Shown: positions 26,827 to 35,355 of the stretch, one piece after another
Numbering within the stretch: position 1 is the stretch's first letter
How the letters are laid out: each line of letters begins with the position of its first letter
Origin: Odoribacter sp.
Lineage (GTDB): Bacteria > Bacteroidota > Bacteroidia > Bacteroidales > Marinifilaceae
NCBI GenBank assembly: GCA_020024465.1
Contig: JAHHTT010000006.1
Location: 4,532 to 68,531 of the forward strand
Direction of reading: 5' to 3'
DNA: 64,000 nt
Notes under the pieces: generated by a model
The model's database searches: none
The model's input: the letters and a program-made list of their open reading frames with translations, nothing else
What the model was told of the DNA's origin: nothing
Translations under genes and position numbers: made by a program

Positions 26827-27843
26827 TTATTCTTTTTCTTCAGGCAAATCAATATTCATAGAATAAACAATACTTTCAACTTGACGTAACAAATTACGTT
26901 TTTTACCATCTGGAGCATAAACATACCCCATCATATAAAGAATACGATTGTTCTTTTGATCAAGCACCACATTCAACACAAAAGGTCCTCCCATATAATC
27001 ATTTTCTACCTGCCATAAACCTTTAATTAGTAATGCATAATGTTTACCGGCAAATTGATAATTAGCAGCACTCATGGGAGTTACCAAATCAAGTGCCATC
27101 CAAGTACTATCCAAAGGTCCCGGTATAAACTCTTTCAATTTCTCACTCACTTCATCCAAAATCACCTGATAGTCCAATTGGCTGGCACTTTCATATGGTT
27201 CTTCAAAAAAAATAAAACCGCGACTATCCACTCTTGTCTCGTACGAAGCCCATACAAAATCTGCTGTATCCTTATTAATATTATATCCGCCAGGACAATA
27301 AAGCAACAGACGATATTCATCCCTGAAAGTATTAAACACTTTTGTATTTGGAGAACTCTTATAGATATCAATCAGTCGATCACGTTCTGCCGCCAGAAAT
27401 ACTCTCATAATCTTTTCTTTATTAGCATCAAATATCTTATAAAAAGCTTCTTCCGTCGGTGCTACAATTCTAAATACTTTCTGAGAACGTGCCCAAGGAC
27501 TATCTGAATAGGTAATACTCGCAGAGTCAATACTACTTTTTAACGATACAATCAACACATTCCGATGAGCTTTGACCGTTTTGTCGAAATTGGATATTGG
27601 CAGACTAATCAAGTCAAAAACAGGTTCTCCTTGCGGCAATCCCATCTGTGGCTGTCCAAAATAAGCTCGTATAGAATCTCCGATGGGACCATTCCAACGA
27701 ACTTTCGGTGTAATCACCAATACTTCATTAACAGAACCGGTTACAGCTTGTAAAACAGCTTTCCTACCATCTCCTTCCTTACATGAAATCACCCCCAAAA
27801 GCAACCCCATCAGCAAAATAACTAATACTTTTTTCATAACCAT
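26827..27843 (-). CDS. DUF4837 lipoprotein
   Basis: This 338-residue lipoprotein has its lipid cysteine at about residue 21 (LLGVISC). The first conserved block reads GSVNEVLVITPKVRWNGPIG and is followed by FDLISLPISNFDKTVKAHRN, matching the Bacteroidota family DUF4837, whose function is unknown. The first ATG is at 27843; a second in-frame ATG at 27837 (MKKVLVILLMG) is an equally good start. It sits between the DUF3108 and NamZ genes in a tight envelope operon. Confidence 0.82.
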   Translation of the reverse strand: MVMKKVLVILLMGLLLGVISCKEGDGRKAVLQAVTGSVNEVLVITPKVRWNGPIGDSIRAYFGQPQMGLPQGEPVFDLISLPISNFDKTVKAHRNVLIVSLKSSIDSASITYSDSPWARSQKVFRIVAPTEEAFYKIFDANKEKIMRVFLAAERDRLIDIYKSSPNTKVFNTFRDEYRLLLYCPGGYNINKDTADFVWASYETRVDSRGFIFFEEPYESASQLDYQVILDEVSEKLKEFIPGPLDSTWMALDLVTPMSAANYQFAGKHYALLIKGLWQVENDYMGGPFVLNVVLDQKNNRILYMMGYVYAPDGKKRNLLRQVESIVYSMNIDLPEEKE

Positions 27844-27848
27844 TTATT

Positions 27849-28622
27849 TTATTGTACTATTACCTTACTTTCATTCGGCACCAATAGAGCCTTCACCGAA
27901 CCTATCAATATTTTAGCTTCCACAAGCAAAGGCAAACGATATTCATCCTTACTGACCCACACCTTCATTCCCTCACCTCCTTTAAACACCTTTCCCTCCA
28001 CTAACAACGGTGAAAAAATATAACACTCCCTTTTCTGACCTGCAACTTTTGTTTTACCTATACCCAAATAACGGATATACAAATCATATATTTTACTGTC
28101 TATCAATATTCGTATTGGTATCAAATCATTTTTTTTATATTTATCAAATTCCAATTCTCGAGTCATCCAAGCTACTGAAAGCATATCATACGTATCAGCT
28201 TTTAAAGGCACGGTATCCGTTTTGCGATATCTCCCTATTCTATGAACATCACCAACAACCAAAGAATCAACGTATTGAAATTTATAATCAAATGTTTTAT
28301 GATAATTACCCTCATGTGCTTTCCGTGAAAATTCGTATGGAAAATATGTGTTTTCATCATAATGTGAAATCAAAGTATCTCTAACAGTAAATACCCAATC
28401 CCAAGATGGCAATGAAAAGCCTACAGCTTCTAGTTTTTGAGCATTGGAATATTTATCTGATCGAGACAAAGAAAATTCAACTCTGCCAGCCTTTACCCAA
28501 ATTACCCCCCAATTGTAGTAACCATCATATACTAATTTTTCTATAGGCGGATACTTTGACTGAGCTATCAACGATAAACCTAAAGCCCATACAAACCCCC
28601 ACAAGCAAATCACTCGTTTCAT
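27849..28622 (-). CDS. DUF3108 periplasmic protein
   Basis: This 257-residue protein has a signal peptide (about 1-20, ending LSLIAQ) and a beta-rich DUF3108 domain: KLVYDGYYNWGVIWVKAGRV, then RDTLISHYDENTYFPYEFSR, and a C-terminal KVWVSKDEYRLPLLVEAKIL. DUF3108 proteins are periplasmic and resemble lipocalin/LolA-like beta structures; their role is not established. Its ATG overlaps the stop of the Ig-like lipoprotein gene by four bases, which shows translational coupling. Confidence 0.8.
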   Translation of the reverse strand: MKRVICLWGFVWALGLSLIAQSKYPPIEKLVYDGYYNWGVIWVKAGRVEFSLSRSDKYSNAQKLEAVGFSLPSWDWVFTVRDTLISHYDENTYFPYEFSRKAHEGNYHKTFDYKFQYVDSLVVGDVHRIGRYRKTDTVPLKADTYDMLSVAWMTRELEFDKYKKNDLIPIRILIDSKIYDLYIRYLGIGKTKVAGQKRECYIFSPLLVEGKVFKGGEGMKVWVSKDEYRLPLLVEAKILIGSVKALLVPNESKVIVQ

Positions 28623-30490
28623 ACATCTTTATCCTTAATTACTACTTCATGCTTCTTTTTTAAATCAAATTCCTGTTCAATATCAAAATTCTGTTTCACA
28701 GAAATTTCCACTGGAAGATATATAATTTCTTCTGGTTGCTGGTATTTCAAATACAAACCAGTATCCCATTTCCCATTACCATTAGCATCCAACAGAGCTC
28801 TAAGCTTATATTTTCCCTCAGGCAACAACTCAAAAACGACTTGTTCATCTGATCCAATCTGCCGTTCTCTCACAACTTGATATTTGCGTTTACCATTCTC
28901 TGATTTCCCTGTGTCAGACTTATACAACTGTATAATTGTATTACCTTCTACACCTTTTACCATTACAAATAGTTTACCATAATTATCCTCATTTTTTACT
29001 TTGAATTTTTTATCAAACTTCTCATTAAAGCGACCATATATATCATATATTTTTGCCGAATCAATCTCTATTTGATACTCTCCACCTGCCTTCCATGCAG
29101 CATCTACATAGATAGTTCTCACTTTCACTGGATCTTCCTCTATCTCAAAAGTCATAGGTTGAAAAACAGTATCCACTTTCTCAAATACCCGTATATTCCT
29201 TAATGTTTGCTTATCTATTGGTCTATCGAATTCAAAAGAAAATCGCGTTCCTAAATCCATATCCACAGAAACATTCGGCCTTATTGACAAAAAATCAATT
29301 TTAGGTGTATCATTCTTTTTCCGTTTATTTTCCTTTACCTCTTTGTCTTTAAAAGTATAACGTACAGTATCTAAATAAGTCACCCATTGTCCAGTACTAT
29401 CTGTACGCAAATAACTTAAAATCATGTTCAACGTATCTTTCTTATATACCGTCGAATCCTTTATCCACAACGATATTGTATCTTTTCCTACACTTTCTTC
29501 TTTAAAATACCAATCTTCCTTTAAAGGCTCTATCGCCAAAGAATCCCACAATACCGCCTTGAATAGATTATCACCCGGAATACTAAAGGTGAAGTCCAGA
29601 CGTTCACGCTCCTTCCATCCATCATCAACTAAATAGAGCTGTGTCAGTTTTTCTAAAAACAACCTCAAATACAAATTACTCGGACCATATGCCAAATATT
29701 CTTGTGCAACTATACTATCACGCATAACTGTATCCTGCTCAACAATCTTATCAATCAACTTAAATGTATCTGTTCTAACCATAGGCATCACGATAGGATG
29801 CACCGTCGTATCAAGCCAAGCAAACATTTCTGATTCAGGAGTATACATTTTATCTCGGTTAGCATCTTCAATAGCCATTACTCGATAGTCTGCTTCCCGC
29901 AAATTGGTGATTCTAAAATTACCAGAACTATCTGTTCGTGCAATATAATCCGGCAACATCTTTAGAGGAATGGAATCACCCAACTTCTCATATAAAGCGA
30001 CAAGAACTCCTAACATCGGCTCATATGACTCGGCATTCACCACTGTCCCACTTAGCTCCAACGTATCAATTGTCGCTCCTGTAGAAAACACATATCGATA
30101 AAATCCCAATGGATTCCCTTCATTATTATCTACAATAGCATCTGCAAAGTCCATACTATAAGTTGTATTTGGACGCAATGAATCAGGAATTGCCACTTGC
30201 ACATATTTTCCCTTCAGATTCACTTTCGGATCTTTCTTCTCCGGTGGCGAAAATATAAACTTATTGTTTATCTCCTTTAACTGCACAAATTCATCAAAAT
30301 ATATATTTACACGCTTACCTTTAAAATTTGTAGTAAACGACACAGGCTGCTCCGAAATAACCTGAGGAGGAGTTTCATCCTTAGGTCCACCCTCCGGATA
30401 CCCGCGATTCGCACAAGCATGTATAAAAACAACGACTGCGATTACTCCCAGCCAATCCCAACGAAAAATATTCTGATTTTTTGCACTCAT
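28619..30490 (-). CDS. Ig-like domain lipoprotein
   Basis: This 623-residue lipoprotein has its lipid cysteine near residue 26 (VVVFIHAC) followed by ANRGYPEGGPKDETPPQVIS, the standard start of a widespread Bacteroidota family with a bacterial Ig-like (Big_5) domain at about 40-135 (RVNIYFDEFVQLKEINNKFI). A second Ig-like unit (VRTIYVDAAWKAGGEYQIEI) lies near 440-500. The C-terminal part contains LRALLDANGNGKWDTGLYLK, reminiscent of SdrD/B-like beta repeats. It is the first gene of the five-gene operon and is coupled to the DUF3108 gene. The function is unknown and is probably outer-membrane or cell-wall related. Confidence 0.78.
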   Translation of the reverse strand: MSAKNQNIFRWDWLGVIAVVVFIHACANRGYPEGGPKDETPPQVISEQPVSFTTNFKGKRVNIYFDEFVQLKEINNKFIFSPPEKKDPKVNLKGKYVQVAIPDSLRPNTTYSMDFADAIVDNNEGNPLGFYRYVFSTGATIDTLELSGTVVNAESYEPMLGVLVALYEKLGDSIPLKMLPDYIARTDSSGNFRITNLREADYRVMAIEDANRDKMYTPESEMFAWLDTTVHPIVMPMVRTDTFKLIDKIVEQDTVMRDSIVAQEYLAYGPSNLYLRLFLEKLTQLYLVDDGWKERERLDFTFSIPGDNLFKAVLWDSLAIEPLKEDWYFKEESVGKDTISLWIKDSTVYKKDTLNMILSYLRTDSTGQWVTYLDTVRYTFKDKEVKENKRKKNDTPKIDFLSIRPNVSVDMDLGTRFSFEFDRPIDKQTLRNIRVFEKVDTVFQPMTFEIEEDPVKVRTIYVDAAWKAGGEYQIEIDSAKIYDIYGRFNEKFDKKFKVKNEDNYGKLFVMVKGVEGNTIIQLYKSDTGKSENGKRKYQVVRERQIGSDEQVVFELLPEGKYKLRALLDANGNGKWDTGLYLKYQQPEEIIYLPVEISVKQNFDIEQEFDLKKKHEVVIKDKDV

Positions 30491-30538
30491 TCCTCTCTTA
30501 TTTTATTTTTATTCATCTAGCGTCAAAGGACTAAAGTA

Positions 30539-30546
30539 CAAAAATA
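30539..30546 (-). promoter_or_regulatory. -7 element for the Ig-like lipoprotein operon
   Basis: TATTTTTG on the minus strand fits TAnnTTTG and lies 48 bases before the ATG at 30490. The nearest TTTG upstream is only 14 bases away, so no proper -33 box is assigned. Confidence 0.45.
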
Positions 30547-30610
30547 ATTATTTTCTTAAACAAATCTACATCATAATCGCTGTTATTTAATCTGGAAAAG
30601 ACAATGATTA

Positions 30611-30649
30611 AAAACAAAAGGTTCCGAGCTGTCACAGCGGGAAACCTTT
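30611..30649 (-). terminator. Terminator of the lolE/tonB-like/comF unit
   Basis: On the minus strand AAAGGTT pairs with AACCTTT, and an inner GCTG/CAGC stem extends the hairpin. TTTTGTTTT follows. It lies about 130 bases after the comF-like stop. On the plus strand the same hairpin is followed by a leader-like sequence with no gene. Confidence 0.7.
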
Positions 30650-30780
30650 ACTACTAACTAACCTAATACAAACTTATGAAAAAAATGTATTTATCATAAT
30701 ACAAAAAACGTGCCAAAATTACAAAATCACACAATCAATTTAAAATTTATCTCCACAAAAAAACTGAACAACCATCTAAC

Positions 30781-31488
30781 TTACACTGTCCTTGCAAGAC
30801 ATGCAAGGCTAAAACAAACATCACCAGCAACAGCTAATGTTTCAATACATGCCCCAACAGTAGCCCCTGTCGTTATGACATCATCCAGCAACAGAACATG
30901 TCTTCCCCTAAGCAGTTCTGGATGCCGCAATCCAAAAATTTCAGAAACGTTTTCCAACCTTTCAGATGCATTTTTCCCTGTTTGCGACACATTATTCCGT
31001 ATTCGTTCTACAACTTTGTCCAATAGTTCTATATCCAACACTTCACACACACCTTTCGCAATCTCACGCGCCTGATTAAATCCTCGTTCCCGCTCCCGCT
31101 TAGGATGCAATGGAATAGGAACAACACAATCTGCACGACAACTATGGATAATCTTCTGACCCAACATCCGCCCTAAATACTCTCCCAATTTACGATTGGA
31201 ATGATACTTGACATTATATATCAAATTTTTATAATCACTATATTTATTATAATAGAATAATGCATGCAATGCCTTCGGTCGAAAATTTTCATTAAAACTA
31301 TCTAATATATTTCTATCTATTACAAAATCTTCGTCAACAAAAGGAAAATCAGCCAAACAAGAAGTACACAAATAATTTTCACCTTCTACTAAAACAGAGC
31401 CACACACTTCGCATATCCTTGGATAGAATACATCTAACAATGCCGACACAAAAGAAAATCGTTCGAGAGATATCAACTTTCTGTCCAC
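30781..31488 (-). CDS. ComF-family phosphoribosyltransferase-like protein
   Basis: This 235-residue protein has an N-terminal zinc-finger-like pair (CEVCGSVLVEGENYLCTSC) and a C-terminal phosphoribosyltransferase domain with the PRPP-binding loop VLLLDDVITTGATVGAC near residue 198. An internal RGFNQAREIAKG stretch is typical. ComF proteins are needed for DNA uptake in competent bacteria, but homologues occur widely where competence is not shown. It starts with GTG at 31488 and is the last gene after the TonB-like gene, 28 bases away. Confidence 0.9.
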   Translation of the reverse strand: MDRKLISLERFSFVSALLDVFYPRICEVCGSVLVEGENYLCTSCLADFPFVDEDFVIDRNILDSFNENFRPKALHALFYYNKYSDYKNLIYNVKYHSNRKLGEYLGRMLGQKIIHSCRADCVVPIPLHPKRERERGFNQAREIAKGVCEVLDIELLDKVVERIRNNVSQTGKNASERLENVSEIFGLRHPELLRGRHVLLLDDVITTGATVGACIETLAVAGDVCFSLACLARTV

Positions 31489-31516
31489 AACTTTACTAAT
31501 TTATAATAGAGAATAA

Positions 31517-32251
31517 TTACTGTTTCACAAAATTATACGTAATAGTACCTTCCTGCAGAGCTGGAGCATCTGCCTTATCATTAAAACGAGAACGCTTGGC
31601 AGCATCTTCAGCCACTCTCCATAATCGTTCGTCCGGTACAGACTGGTCTTCAAGAACATCAGCTTTTATCACCACTCCGTGAGGATTCACGCTAATTTCA
31701 ACAACTACCTTGCCTCCCGACTCACATTTAAATACCGGTATTGGTAAAATACGGGCATAACGATCCTTTAAATTATAACTGACGCTACTTTCTCCTGCAT
31801 AAAAGGTAGATTTCAATGAATCAATCTCCTGCGCACGCAAATCTCGGATACATTGTAGACTATCTTGTTTATAATGCTTATCTTGTTTCACTCGATAACG
31901 TTCATCGTCACCTACTTCATGCAATTCATCCAATATCTCGTTGACATACTCTTCTACGCTGGCACTAATTTCTTGCTTATTCTGTACTGCCACATTTTCA
32001 TTCACCGCAATAGATTTCAACATTCGTTCTACTTCTTCGGATGCCATCTGCCGAATTTTATCTTTCTGCTCTGATTCCTGTTTCCGAATCTTCTGCTGTT
32101 CAACAATTTTCATCTGTATTTCCATTTCCGCATGCACTCGTACCCGTGAAATTTGCATACTCACAAACAATATGGCAAGCAAAAGATGGAAAATTACGGT
32201 TCCCATAATTCCATAACGATGAAGAATAATCTGCTCTTTCAATTTCATCAT
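31517..32251 (-). CDS. TonB-like energy-transducer protein
   Basis: This 244-residue protein has one N-terminal membrane helix (about 12-31), a long charged helical linker (about 40-125) and a C-terminal TonB-like domain at about 165-244 (GKVVVEISVNPHGVVIKADV). The linker is rich in Glu, Gln and Lys and lacks the Pro-rich stretch of classical TonB. Its start (two consecutive ATGs) overlaps the stop of the LolE-type permease gene. No exbB or exbD gene is nearby. It might couple energy to an outer-membrane partner, or act as a TolA-like spacer. Confidence 0.72.
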   Translation of the reverse strand: MMKLKEQIILHRYGIMGTVIFHLLLAILFVSMQISRVRVHAEMEIQMKIVEQQKIRKQESEQKDKIRQMASEEVERMLKSIAVNENVAVQNKQEISASVEEYVNEILDELHEVGDDERYRVKQDKHYKQDSLQCIRDLRAQEIDSLKSTFYAGESSVSYNLKDRYARILPIPVFKCESGGKVVVEISVNPHGVVIKADVLEDQSVPDERLWRVAEDAAKRSRFNDKADAPALQEGTITYNFVKQ

Positions 32252-33483
32252 TCAAATCTTATAGCTTTTATTGGAAGGATTTTTGACACCAAAATTGTAG
32301 GTAACACCAACATAAAAACAGATACTACCAACACTCCGACATTCAATAAAATCACAGCCCAAACACTTATACTTATCGGCACTGTATCCATATAATACAC
32401 TTCTGGATTAAGCTTAATTATCTGAAACCAGTACTGTAGTCCTGCCAGTAAAAAAGCTAAAAAATTCCCTACCAACATTCCCTTGAAAATCAATCCAATT
32501 GCAATATACAAAAACAAACGCCTTAAACAAATATTCCGATAGCCCAACGCTTTTAATATTCCTATCAAAGCTGTTTTGTCAAGTATCAGAATTAACAAAC
32601 CTGACACCATATTAAATCCGGCAACAGCAATAATCAAAACCAAAATAATCAAAACATTCATATTAAGCAAATTCAGCCAATCAAATATTTGCGGAGCAAC
32701 ATCCTTCAAAGAGACTACCCTCAAACAATCATTCTCCTTATCCAGCGGCAATATTTTGTCAACAGACTCTTCTATTTTCGATGTTTTCTGCAAGTCACTC
32801 AACTCTATTCCTATGCCTGTCACCACTCTCTCGTTCCAATTATTCAATTTCTGGAGATGACGCAAATCACACAAAACAAACTCATTATCATATTCCTTAA
32901 AACCCGTATTATAAATACCGACAACTGTAAACATACGCACTCGAGGAGGGTCCTGTACAAAATGTGAAACAATATGATCTCCAACTTGCACTTGCAATAA
33001 GTCTGCCACAGAGGTTGATAATAAAATTTCATTAGAAGCTTTTACATTTTTCCAAGTTGGCAAATAACCAGCTTTCAAATGTCGACCGTAGAAAGATGCA
33101 TCATAAAGAGAATCTACACCTTTCAGTATAACACCATGAATTTCTGTATCACTTTTTAAAATAGCAGGTTTCATCACATAACGAGCAACCTGTTTTACAC
33201 TTTCCATTTTCTGCAGAGAAAGCAATAAGCTATCTGTCACAACAATTCCTTGTCCGGTATATAAAGCATCCTCATTACAAGATGTCACTTCCAAATGAGA
33301 AGTAAAACCAGACAACTTATCCATAATCTCCTTTTTGAATCCCATTATTATAAAAACAGACAACAACATGGCACAAACACCTAAAGCAATCCCCACCACT
33401 GCAATTTTCACAATTGGCACTGACACAGAATCACCTTTACCGCCACCCAACAAGCGATGTGCTATAAATAGTTCCAGATTCAA
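32248..33483 (-). CDS. LolC/LolE-type FtsX-family ABC transporter permease
   Basis: This 411-residue protein has an N-terminal membrane helix (about 25-50, VPIVKIAVVGIALGVCAMLL), a periplasmic MacB-like domain at about 50-240, and three C-terminal helices forming the FtsX core (AGFNMVSGLLILILDKTALI, then GILKALGYRNICLRR). The family pulls outer-membrane lipoproteins out of the inner membrane for LolA. No LolD-type ATPase gene is adjacent. It shares an overlapping stop/start with the TonB-like gene. A -7 box lies 24 bases upstream. Confidence 0.9.
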   Translation of the reverse strand: MNLELFIAHRLLGGGKGDSVSVPIVKIAVVGIALGVCAMLLSVFIIMGFKKEIMDKLSGFTSHLEVTSCNEDALYTGQGIVVTDSLLLSLQKMESVKQVARYVMKPAILKSDTEIHGVILKGVDSLYDASFYGRHLKAGYLPTWKNVKASNEILLSTSVADLLQVQVGDHIVSHFVQDPPRVRMFTVVGIYNTGFKEYDNEFVLCDLRHLQKLNNWNERVVTGIGIELSDLQKTSKIEESVDKILPLDKENDCLRVVSLKDVAPQIFDWLNLLNMNVLIILVLIIAVAGFNMVSGLLILILDKTALIGILKALGYRNICLRRLFLYIAIGLIFKGMLVGNFLAFLLAGLQYWFQIIKLNPEVYYMDTVPISISVWAVILLNVGVLVVSVFMLVLPTILVSKILPIKAIRFE

Positions 33484-33506
33484 AACGATAATTTTACAGT
33501 ACGATA

Positions 33507-33514
33507 CAAAGATA
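33507..33514 (-). promoter_or_regulatory. -7 element for the lolE unit
   Basis: TATCTTTG on the minus strand fits TAnnTTTG and lies 24 bases before the ATG at 33483. No TTG at the right spacing was found. Confidence 0.5.
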
Positions 33515-33638
33515 GTGAAACTCCGCCAAAGCGACGCACAACCATGCTAATAATCCATTCCCGTTGTATGCAAACGTTATAAATTATCTTATTTATAAGT
33601 TAAAATACGCAAAATACTTTCCTTTTACAACCAAATGC

Positions 33639-33653
33639 TGTAATATTGTTACA
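33639..33653. promoter_or_regulatory. Short palindrome before the aminotransferase gene
   Basis: TGTAA and TTACA flank TATTG, 29 bases before the ATG at 33682. It overlaps TAATATTG, a weak match to the -7 consensus, so it could be an operator on the promoter. At this size it could also be chance. Confidence 0.3.
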
Positions 33654-33681
33654 AAATGAAAAAAACAACACCATAATAATT

Positions 33682-34992
33682 ATGCAAAATAATCTTATTG
33701 ACAAACAGCTAGTTGACTCAACCATGACACAATGCGGAGTAAGTAACTTAGATAATGCTTCAATCCGTGACACTGTAAGAATCGCTAATTTATTGGAAAA
33801 AGCGACAGGAGAAAAATTCATCCGTATGGAAATGGGAGTACCAGGTTTAACCCCATCACACATTGGTACGGAAGCTGAAATTAAAGCACTAAAAAAGGGG
33901 GTAGCACAATTCTATCCCATGCTGGAAGGTCATCCCGAACTATCTAATGAAGCTTCACGCTTTATAAAAAACTTCATGGATGTCGATATGCATTCAGAAA
34001 GTATCGTACCTACAGTAGGTGCCATGCAGGCTTCATACGTTGCCTTCATGGCATTGACAGAGTGTCATGTCGGTAAAGACACTATACTATTTATTGATCC
34101 GGGATTTCCTGTACAGAAGACGCAGTTAGAAGTAATGGGTAAACCATACATCACTTTTGACATCTATGAATACAGAGGACAAAAATTGGAAACCAAACTG
34201 AGAGAATATTTAGATAAAGGTAACATTGCAAGTATTGTTTACAGTAATCCTAATAATCCGTCCTGGGTTTGTCTGACTGCCGAAGAATTACAAATTATCG
34301 GAAAATTAGCAACAGAATATGACGTTATTATTTTAGAAGACTTAGCTTATTTTGCAATGGATTTCCGCAAAGATTTGTCTCATCCAGGCAAAGCACCCTT
34401 TCAACCTACCGTTGCAAAATATACAGACAACTATATTTTCATGATTTCCAGCTCAAAACTATTCAGTTACGCCGGACAACGCTTAGGTCTATTATGTATT
34501 TCAAATACTTTGGTCAACAAAGAATTTCCTCATTTGCAAGAACGCTATCACTCCGCAAAATTAGGTTATACCATTATATATAAATTAATATATACATTAT
34601 CATCCGGTACCGCACACTCTCCACAATACGCAATAGCAGCCATTTTGAAAGCGGCCAACGAAGGCTCTATCAATATACTAACGGATGTAAAAGAATACGG
34701 ACTTCGTGCTGCCACTATGAAAAAGCTCTATACAGACGCAGGCTTCCAAATTGTATATGACAAAGACGGTGATGATGATGTTGCCGACGGTTTCTATTTC
34801 ACCATCATGTATCCAGGCATGAGCGGAGCACAATTGGCACATGAGCTATTATATTATGGAATATCATCCATTACTCTGAAAGGTTGCGGTAGCGACCGAG
34901 AAGGTTTACGAGCTTGCGTATCACAAGTAGGCATGGAAAAAATGAGCGATTTAAAAGAACGTATCGAACGATTCAGAAAAGATCATTTGTAA
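33682..34992 (+). CDS. PLP-dependent aminotransferase, class I/II
   Basis: This 436-residue fold-type I aminotransferase shows RMEMGVPGLTPSHIGTEAEI at the N-terminus, the substrate-loop IVYSNPNNPSW, an Asp/Tyr pair in ILEDLAYFAMD, and the PLP lysine in MISSSKLFSYAGQRLG. An in-frame TTG at 33646 would add 12 residues; the ATG at 33682 is preferred because the extension is low-complexity and overlaps the promoter region. It lies directly upstream of the 2-oxoacid:ferredoxin oxidoreductase genes, so it probably makes the 2-oxoacids that enzyme oxidises. The amino-acid specificity cannot be read from the sequence. Confidence 0.88.
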   Translation: MQNNLIDKQLVDSTMTQCGVSNLDNASIRDTVRIANLLEKATGEKFIRMEMGVPGLTPSHIGTEAEIKALKKGVAQFYPMLEGHPELSNEASRFIKNFMDVDMHSESIVPTVGAMQASYVAFMALTECHVGKDTILFIDPGFPVQKTQLEVMGKPYITFDIYEYRGQKLETKLREYLDKGNIASIVYSNPNNPSWVCLTAEELQIIGKLATEYDVIILEDLAYFAMDFRKDLSHPGKAPFQPTVAKYTDNYIFMISSSKLFSYAGQRLGLLCISNTLVNKEFPHLQERYHSAKLGYTIIYKLIYTLSSGTAHSPQYAIAAILKAANEGSINILTDVKEYGLRAATMKKLYTDAGFQIVYDKDGDDDVADGFYFTIMYPGMSGAQLAHELLYYGISSITLKGCGSDREGLRACVSQVGMEKMSDLKERIERFRKDHL

Positions 34993-35023
34993 AAATATTA
35001 CCGTTAAAAAATCAAAGGATGTT

Positions 35024-35054
35024 TTTGTAGTTCAAATTTTAAACCGTATTTTTA
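35024..35054 (+). promoter_or_regulatory. Promoter of the oxidoreductase operon
   Basis: TTTG (35024-35027) is followed after 19 bases by TATTTTTA (35047-35054), one base off the consensus. It lies between the aminotransferase stop and the ferredoxin-like gene and would allow separate expression of the oxidoreductase. Confidence 0.45.
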
Positions 35055-35117
35055 TACCCGTATACGATTACGATCTATAAAAGATTAAAATATTCGACAA
35101 TTTATAATTTTAAAATT

Positions 35118-35345
35118 ATGGCAAAATTCAGAGGAGCAATTGTTGTAGACACCGAACACTGCAAGGGATGTAACTTGTGTGTTGTTGCGTGTCCTACTCA
35201 CGTACTGGACCTGCACCATGACGTAAATGGGAAAGGGTATCACTATTCCTATATGAAAAATCCCGAAGCCTGCATCGGTTGTGCAAGTTGTGGATTAGTG
35301 TGTCCCGATTCAGTGATTACAGTTTATAAAGCAGAAATAAAATAA
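35118..35345 (+). CDS. 2-oxoacid:ferredoxin oxidoreductase delta subunit (2[4Fe-4S])
   Basis: This 75-residue ferredoxin-like protein has two cluster motifs, CKGCNLCVVACP and CIGCASCGLVCP, each CxxCxxCxxxCP, so it should hold two [4Fe-4S] clusters. It passes electrons from the catalytic subunits to free ferredoxin. It is the first of four consecutive subunit genes. Ten bases separate it from the alpha-subunit gene. Confidence 0.93.
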   Translation: MAKFRGAIVVDTEHCKGCNLCVVACPTHVLDLHHDVNGKGYHYSYMKNPEACIGCASCGLVCPDSVITVYKAEIK

Positions 35346-35355
35346 ATGTAAAGAT

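Noticed and set aside
35059..35066. CGTATACG palindrome downstream of the oxidoreductase promoter
   Set aside because: Eight-base palindromes are common by chance and there is no second copy nearby.
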